NCBI RefSeq assembly: GCF_001696455.1
Contig: NZ_MAUJ01000007.1
Coordinates: 124,001 to 188,000, forward strand
Direction of reading: 5' to 3'
Source: Pseudoalteromonas luteoviolacea
Lineage (GTDB): Bacteria; Pseudomonadota; Gammaproteobacteria; Enterobacterales; Alteromonadaceae
DNA: 64,000 nucleotides
A model generated the notes under the pieces. It searched no databases. It was not told where the DNA came from and was given only the letters and a program-made list of their open reading frames with translations. Positions within the stretch are counted from its first letter, which is position 1. Each line of letters opens with the position of its first letter. Positions 61,082 to 64,000 of this stretch are shown piece by piece. Made by a program: the position numbers and the translations under genes.

Positions 61082-61225
61082 TCATTCGGCTAATTTTGCA
61101 ATCAGCGTGGTATTGCAAGTGCCTAACTGAGCAGCTTGGGCTTGGTTAAACCAAGCTGAAACACCTAATGCAACGACTGAAATAACGACAAAAGAGAGCT
61201 TTACACCACCTTGACCGTTTTTCAT
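61082..61225 (-). CDS. Small exported peptide precursor (47 aa)
   Basis: An open frame runs from ATG 61225 to TGA 61082-61084 with CAGGAAAG seven bases upstream. The product has a charged start, a hydrophobic core (LSFVVISVVALGVSAW) and a likely signal-peptidase site after AQA at about residue 31, leaving some 16 residues with a single Cys (AQLGTCNTTLIAKLAE). No family is recognised. A perfect dyad (61140-61156) lies inside the gene. Coding status rests on the ribosome binding site and signal peptide. Confidence 0.5.
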   Translation of the reverse strand: MKNGQGGVKLSFVVISVVALGVSAWFNQAQAAQLGTCNTTLIAKLAE

Positions 61226-61321
61226 TGTACTTTCCTGTTTATTATTGTTTTTTTTCTAACATACTGAAACTCGCAGTTCGTCTCAAGATGTTTTTTTATA
61301 CAGTAATTTTGTAAACTAGAA

Positions 61322-61361
61322 TTACTCTTACTTACTCTTACTTACATTTACTTACAAATCA
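61322..61361. repeat. 10-bp direct repeats
   Basis: TTACTCTTAC occurs twice in tandem (61322-61341), followed by TTACATTTAC and TTACAAATCA in the same 10-base register. It lies upstream of the 47-aa peptide gene. The helical-turn period suggests repeated protein binding on one face, or slippage. Confidence 0.6.
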
Positions 61362-61466
61362 TAAAGTTAAATATAAGTGCTCACTTAACAGCCCCTAAAA
61401 TAGATACTTGAGAATAATTCAGATAAAAATTCGCTTAGTTACAATGGCTTCCCAATGACTGCCTTC

Positions 61467-62387
61467 TCAATACCCTTGGCCCAAATCGACTCGATTTTCT
61501 AATGGGTTATTCCCTAAACAGGCACGTGCATTAGCTGCAATCTGTGCAACAACGGTATCCATATTGGTTACAGCTGCGACATGAGGTGTCACTGTAACTT
61601 TAGGGTGTGACCAAAACGGATGGCTCTCTGATAAAGGCTCTGTTGAAAATACATCCAGTACCGCTGCTTCCAATTCATTGTTGTCTAATGCAACAAGCAG
61701 ATCCGCTTCAACTAAATGCTGACCTCTGGCAACATTGATCAATACGCAATTTGGAGGTACCTGTGAAAAAAGCTCAGCATTGAGAATCCCCTTAGTCTGC
61801 TGGGTAAGTGGTAACAGACACACCAAGTAGTCGATACCAGATAAAAACGCCTCTAATTGTGCCTCTCCAGCATAGCATGCAACATTAGAAATACATTTTT
61901 GTGTGCGCGACCACCCCCGTATTGAAAAACCATGGTGGCCGAGTAGTTCTGCAGTCACACGTCCAAGCTCACCAAGTCCGAGTATGCCTACTTCATTTCC
62001 CTTTTTGGCACGGCGAGGTTTCCAATTTCTGTGCCCTTGATTTGTCGCATACTCCCTATGTCTTAACTTATTAGCAAGCACATGAGACAGAACATACTCC
62101 GCCATATCAGCACTTAACTGCTCATCTACAATCCTAGCCACAGAAACATCGGGCTTTAACTTATCGAGCGCGATACCGTCAACGCCAGCCCCATAAGATT
62201 GAACCACTTTAAGATTAGGCAATTGCGCCCATAGCTCATCGGGCGCATTCCATGCCAATACAAATTGTACGCGATTTAGATCTTCACAGTGGGGCCACAG
62301 CTCAATTTTAACGTCGGGTAATGCCTCATTCAGCTTTGCCATTAACTTGTCGTTGTTTCTCCCAGTCACACACACTAGCACTGACAT
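61467..62387 (-). CDS. ghrA: Glyoxylate/hydroxypyruvate reductase (GhrA-type 2-hydroxyacid dehydrogenase)
   Basis: The 306-residue enzyme (E. coli GhrA 312) reduces glyoxylate and hydroxypyruvate with NADPH. It has the dinucleotide motif VGILGLGELGRVTAELLG, the VINVARGQHLVEADLL segment with the catalytic Arg, and HPFWSHPKVTVTPHVAA with the catalytic His. ATG 62387 follows GAGGAG; the frame upstream to 62423 is not needed. It is a single gene divergent from the acyltransferase. Confidence 0.92.
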   Translation of the reverse strand: MSVLVCVTGRNNDKLMAKLNEALPDVKIELWPHCEDLNRVQFVLAWNAPDELWAQLPNLKVVQSYGAGVDGIALDKLKPDVSVARIVDEQLSADMAEYVLSHVLANKLRHREYATNQGHRNWKPRRAKKGNEVGILGLGELGRVTAELLGHHGFSIRGWSRTQKCISNVACYAGEAQLEAFLSGIDYLVCLLPLTQQTKGILNAELFSQVPPNCVLINVARGQHLVEADLLVALDNNELEAAVLDVFSTEPLSESHPFWSHPKVTVTPHVAAVTNMDTVVAQIAANARACLGNNPLENRVDLGQGY

Positions 62388-62554
62388 AGATTTAATCTCC
62401 TCAACTCTTATTTTTAAGGTCATTATAACGCTGCTTGTGTTTTCGAAGATACCTAGAGTCGTTAAAACACATCACCATAAAACTGACATAAGTATGCAAC
62501 ATCAATGTCATAGTTGATTCTTAATCTCTATAAAAAACGTCGTAGAGAAAAATT

Positions 62555-64000
62555 ATGATCAGTGTCGATAAAGTGATCGAAGCCAACCTACCTCAGTTAG
62601 AAAACTCACCAAAAGTGAAAGGACTTGTTAAAAAGGGACTTGGATACCTTTTACACGAACAGGAGTTTGTTGCCTTCGCCGATACTTATCCACATTTAGA
62701 AGGACTTGAATTTGTTGAGCAAGTACTGGAGGAGCTCGATTTTGATGCGCGATTTAAACCTAAACAAATCGAGCATATTCCCAGTGAAGGCAGTGTTGTC
62801 ATTGTCGCCAACCATCCGATTGGTTCTTTAGACGCATTAGCGCTGATAAAGGTGCTGGCTAAAGCGCGACCAGACTTAAAGGTCGTGGCAAATAGGATGT
62901 TAATGTCTATCACGCCCATGCATTCATTATTGCTGCCTGTTGATAATTTATCTAACGCCAGCAGAAAACAAGAACTGGCAAATATTCAAAAACACCTCAA
63001 AGCAGAAGGGGCATTGCTTATTTTCCCTGCTGGAGAAGTCTCTCGGCTCAGCCCTACTGGCATCAAGGATTGTAAATGGAACAGTGGTTTTTTGCGTATG
63101 GCTAAAAAGGCAAATTGCCCTATCCTGCCCATTTTCATTAAAGCTAAAAACAGCCCACTGTTTTATGGCACATCCATGATCTATAAACCCTTAGCCAGTT
63201 TACTATTAGTCAAAGAAATGTTTAAGCAAAGACAAAAGTCTCTTGAGTTTGAAATCGGTGCTAGCATTCCACCCACATCATACCGACTAGATAACCTAAA
63301 AGACAAAGAAGTCGTTGCACTGATACGCAAACAGTTGTATCGCCTCAATAGCAAAAAGTCACTGCCACTCAAAACGCAAACCCCTATTGCAATGCCTGAG
63401 TGTAAAAAAGAGCTTAAAAAAGCCATAGAACAATGTGAACGACTGGGTGAAACTTCCGATGGCATGCAAATCTACCTTTACCAATATCAGGGGAGCTCAG
63501 CCATATTTAGAGAGCTTGGCAGATTAAGAGAGATTGCTTTTCGCGCTGTTGGCGAAGGCAGTGGAAAGCGCCGAGATACTGATAAATACGACATGTACTA
63601 TCAACAACTGGTCCTGTGGGATGCCAAACAACTGGAACTCGTTGGCGCTTACCGTTTGGCCAGTGCACGACAAGTTGTCAAAGAGCATGGCGTCAAAGGC
63701 CTGTACACAAGTAGTTTATTCTCTTATAAAGATGACATGCAAACCTATTTTGACCAAGGATTAGAGCTTGGAAGAAGCTTTGTGCAGCCAAAGTATTGGG
63801 GAAGAAAAAGCCTTGACTATCTTTGGTATGGTATCGGTGCTTTCATTAAGAGATACCCTGAACATCGCTACTTATTTGGCCCCGTAAGTCTGTCAAATTC
63901 CTTGCCTGATAAAGCTAAAGCGATGCTGGTATATCATTATCAACATTATTTTTCGCAACTACCAGAACTTGCCATGCCAAACAATGAGTTCAAATTGAGC
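62555..64000 (+). CDS. Fused acyltransferase, OlsF-like (ornithine lipid synthesis), 3'-truncated
   Basis: The frame runs open from ATG 62555 to the window end (482 codons, no stop). The N-terminal half is a PlsC-type O-acyltransferase with the HX4D motif in VANHPIGSLDA and FPAGEVSRL. The C-terminal half resembles OlsB-type N-acyltransferases: LREIAFRAVGEGSGKRRDTD, GAYRLA and YTSSLFSY. This fusion is that of OlsF, which makes ornithine lipid from ornithine and acyl-ACP in two steps. About 90 residues are probably missing. A lysophospholipid acyltransferase/hemolysin-like role is the alternative. The ribosome binding site is GTAGAGA, about ten bases upstream. Confidence 0.85.
   Translation, partial: MISVDKVIEANLPQLENSPKVKGLVKKGLGYLLHEQEFVAFADTYPHLEGLEFVEQVLEELDFDARFKPKQIEHIPSEGSVVIVANHPIGSLDALALIKVLAKARPDLKVVANRMLMSITPMHSLLLPVDNLSNASRKQELANIQKHLKAEGALLIFPAGEVSRLSPTGIKDCKWNSGFLRMAKKANCPILPIFIKAKNSPLFYGTSMIYKPLASLLLVKEMFKQRQKSLEFEIGASIPPTSYRLDNLKDKEVVALIRKQLYRLNSKKSLPLKTQTPIAMPECKKELKKAIEQCERLGETSDGMQIYLYQYQGSSAIFRELGRLREIAFRAVGEGSGKRRDTDKYDMYYQQLVLWDAKQLELVGAYRLASARQVVKEHGVKGLYTSSLFSYKDDMQTYFDQGLELGRSFVQPKYWGRKSLDYLWYGIGAFIKRYPEHRYLFGPVSLSNSLPDKAKAMLVYHYQHYFSQLPELAMPNNEFKLS

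Noticed and set aside
1..64000. CRISPR arrays, tRNA or rRNA genes, IS elements, prophage
   Set aside because: No spaced repeats of CRISPR type, no cloverleaf or rRNA signatures and no transposase or integrase frames were seen on either strand.

Overview
This window reads as chromosomal DNA of a marine gammaproteobacterium of the Alteromonadales, most like Pseudoalteromonas. That is inferred from protein similarity and gene order, not from a search. Base composition is moderate (low-40s % GC by eye). Most genes are housekeeping genes in blocks that match E. coli order: aroC-prmB/smrB; fadR and dsbB; pheL-pheA facing tyrA; rpsP-rimM-trmD-rplS; ffh-ypjD-corB; bamD/rluD-pgeF-clpB; rpsT/murJ-ribF-ileS-lspA-fkpB-ispH. 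I see no rRNA, tRNA, IS element, prophage or CRISPR array.

Layout: 0-2.1 kb holds the 3' part of a secreted multidomain GH18 chitinase. 2.1-6.5 kb holds aroC, prmB, smrB, a two-receiver response regulator and a small two-gene unit (81-aa exported protein plus 40-aa membrane protein) behind a sigma54-like promoter. 6.5-12.6 kb carries a 2-Cys peroxiredoxin, fadR, dsbB, a small membrane protein, a ComEA-like protein, SOS-regulated yebG, an aromatic/aspartate aminotransferase and a GAF protein. 12.7-18.1 kb is signalling: a REC-PP2C-HATPase regulator with its STAS partner (CrsR/CrsA type), yciH, and a large GGDEF-EAL protein. 18.3-20.9 kb has pheL-pheA with a Phe-rich attenuator facing tyrA, which carries two TyrR-like boxes. 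21-29 kb has the rpsP operon, then a heme-uptake block (TonB receptor, hmuTUV, hugZ) lying between rpsP and ffh.

29-42 kb continues with ffh, ypjD, corB, a lipoprotein transglycosylase, gshA, a quinone oxidoreductase, clpB behind a sigma32-type promoter, pgeF, rluD, bamD and glnB. 42-50.9 kb is a type IV pilus minor-pilin locus: two GspH/FimT pseudopilins on +, pilV-pilW-pilX-pilY1-pilE on -, and directly upstream a FimS/AlgR-type two-component system that abuts ispH. 50.9-58.9 kb is ispH-fkpB-lspA-ileS-ribF-murJ and divergent rpsT. 58.9-64 kb holds an orphan CheY-like protein, two small membrane proteins, smrA, a 47-aa exported peptide, ghrA, and the 5' part of a fused acyltransferase of the OlsF (ornithine lipid) type that runs off the window.

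Points most worth a second look: (i) pgeF and fkpB are each broken by one missing base in a short homopolymer, while reading frames on both sides match the family; sequencing error or real mutation must be told apart; (ii) the Phe attenuator and TyrR boxes give this aromatic locus readable regulation; (iii) the FimS/AlgR-minor pilin layout suggests a self-contained pilus-control module; (iv) the sigma54-like small-protein operon and the 47-aa exported peptide are uncharacterised.
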